A DNA stretch of 15,778 bases from CANLBN01 sp047638515. Lineage in GTDB: Bacteria > Pseudomonadota > Gammaproteobacteria > Pseudomonadales > Cellvibrionaceae. This document shows positions 15,076-15,778 of this stretch, piece after piece. Under the pieces are notes generated by a model. That model had not been told where the DNA came from, did not search any database, and worked only from the letters and a program-made list of their open reading frames with translations. The first letter of the stretch is position 1; every line of letters starts with the position of its first letter. The stretch lies in assembly GCA_047638515.1 (NCBI GenBank), contig JBLIME010000034.1, forward strand, positions 1 to 15,778. Reading direction: 5' to 3'. Both the position numbers and the translations under genes were made by a program.

Positions 15076-15778
15076 ATGTGTAGGCTGTTATCTAAAAATA
15101 ATTGCATCGATGTTCCGTCCAATGTCTTTGTTTTGATCAGCATAGTTTGTGCTATTTTTTACAGCAATAAAGCAGTTGCGCTAGAGATTGCGGGTAGCTC
15201 CGAACTCGAGGTAATGGTCTATGCGCATAACGGACAGTTTGAGAGTCAAGATTATCGCTCTAGTTCATCGCTAGCGTTTACGCCTGAGTTTTTTTGGGAG
15301 TGGGGGAACGCTAATAGTCGCTTAGTCGTCACACCTTTTATGCGTGTTGATACAGTTGATGAAGAGCGCTCTCACTTAGATATAAGAGAGTTTGATTTTA
15401 CCTATATCAACGACACTTGGGAATTGCATGCGGGTATTCGTAAAGTATTTTGGGGCGTGACCGAATTTAATCATTTGATTGATATTATTAACCAAACCGA
15501 CGGGGTTGAAGCGTTAAATGGTGAAGCAACGCTTGGTCAGCCAATGCTATCAGTGTCTCGATTTACCGACTGGGGTGTTATCGATAGTTATATTTTAGTC
15601 GGTTTTCGCGAGCGCACATTTGTTGGTGAGAAGGGTCGACTGCGTGGTGAGTTTTTCGTTAATCAAAATGAGGCACGTTTTGAAAATAGTCGTGAACAAA
15701 AGGCCATTAATTATGCCTTGCGCTGGAGTCACTCCTTAGATGTTTTTGATGTGGGTGTCTATTGGTTTAGCGGTATTG
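15076..15778 (+). CDS. exported protein, probable outer-membrane beta-barrel (3' end cut)
   Basis: The frame is open from the ATG at 15076 to the window edge (234 codons). The first 35 residues look like a signal peptide: a hydrophobic stretch VFVLISIVCAIFY and a probable cut after AVA before LEIAGSS. The rest alternates short polar and aromatic beta-strand-like segments: SSSLAFTPEFFWEWG, SRLVVTPFMRVD, LDIREFDFTYIND, WELHAGIRKVFWGVTE, AINYALRWSHSL and DVGVYWFSG. This pattern and the segment AGIRKVFWGVTE resemble porin-like barrels of the DUF1302 sort that accompany RND exporters, but I do not recognise the family with certainty. It lies 40 bases after the LolA-like gene with no terminator, so one operon is likely. 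A GTG directly before the ATG is an alternative start. The C-terminal strand expected of a barrel lies outside the window. Confidence 0.72.
   Translation, partial: MCRLLSKNNCIDVPSNVFVLISIVCAIFYSNKAVALEIAGSSELEVMVYAHNGQFESQDYRSSSSLAFTPEFFWEWGNANSRLVVTPFMRVDTVDEERSHLDIREFDFTYINDTWELHAGIRKVFWGVTEFNHLIDIINQTDGVEALNGEATLGQPMLSVSRFTDWGVIDSYILVGFRERTFVGEKGRLRGEFFVNQNEARFENSREQKAINYALRWSHSLDVFDVGVYWFSGI

Overview
The window looks like chromosomal DNA of a gammaproteobacterium of moderate GC. Three things point there: oxyR directly upstream of recG on the same strand (an arrangement known from Pseudomonas), a hemC-hemD-hemX-hemY operon, and close resemblance of the RecG, RecQ, OxyR, HemC and HemD proteins to Pseudomonas and E. 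coli family members. I cannot name a genus from sequence alone. No rRNA, tRNA, insertion sequence, CRISPR array or recognisable phage gene is visible.

Layout. (1) 1-1642, minus: recG, cut by the left edge. (2) 1643-1990: non-coding spacer holding about twelve copies of a degenerate 13-bp tandem repeat. (3) 1991-2896, minus: oxyR, with both redox cysteines. (4) 2897-3225: divergent control region with a plausible recQ promoter and two inverted repeats. (5) 3226-6370, plus: recQ with an extra C-terminal helix-turn-helix domain, then a YeeZ-like NAD(P)-binding SDR protein. (6) 6402-10849, minus: hemC-hemD-hemX-hemY, overlapping end to end, behind an extended -10 promoter. (7) 10850-11846: about 1 kb without a convincing protein gene but rich in inverted repeats, including a possible small RNA or leader that ends in a terminator-like hairpin just upstream of the hemC promoter. 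(8) 11847-15778, plus: three genes encoding an inner-membrane RND/MMPL exporter, a secreted LolA-like lipid-carrier protein and a signal-peptide-bearing protein that resembles an outer-membrane barrel (cut by the right edge).

How they work together. RecG (fork and Holliday-junction remodelling), RecQ (3'-5' helicase) and OxyR (peroxide sensor) form a DNA-repair and oxidative-stress block. The hem operon makes uroporphyrinogen III from porphobilinogen (HemC, HemD) plus two membrane proteins of the same pathway. The right-hand cassette has one component per envelope layer and is best read as a possible trans-envelope lipid or hydrophobic-compound transport system with unknown substrate. The least explained signals are the 13-bp minisatellite, the hemC-upstream RNA-like structure and the envelope cassette.
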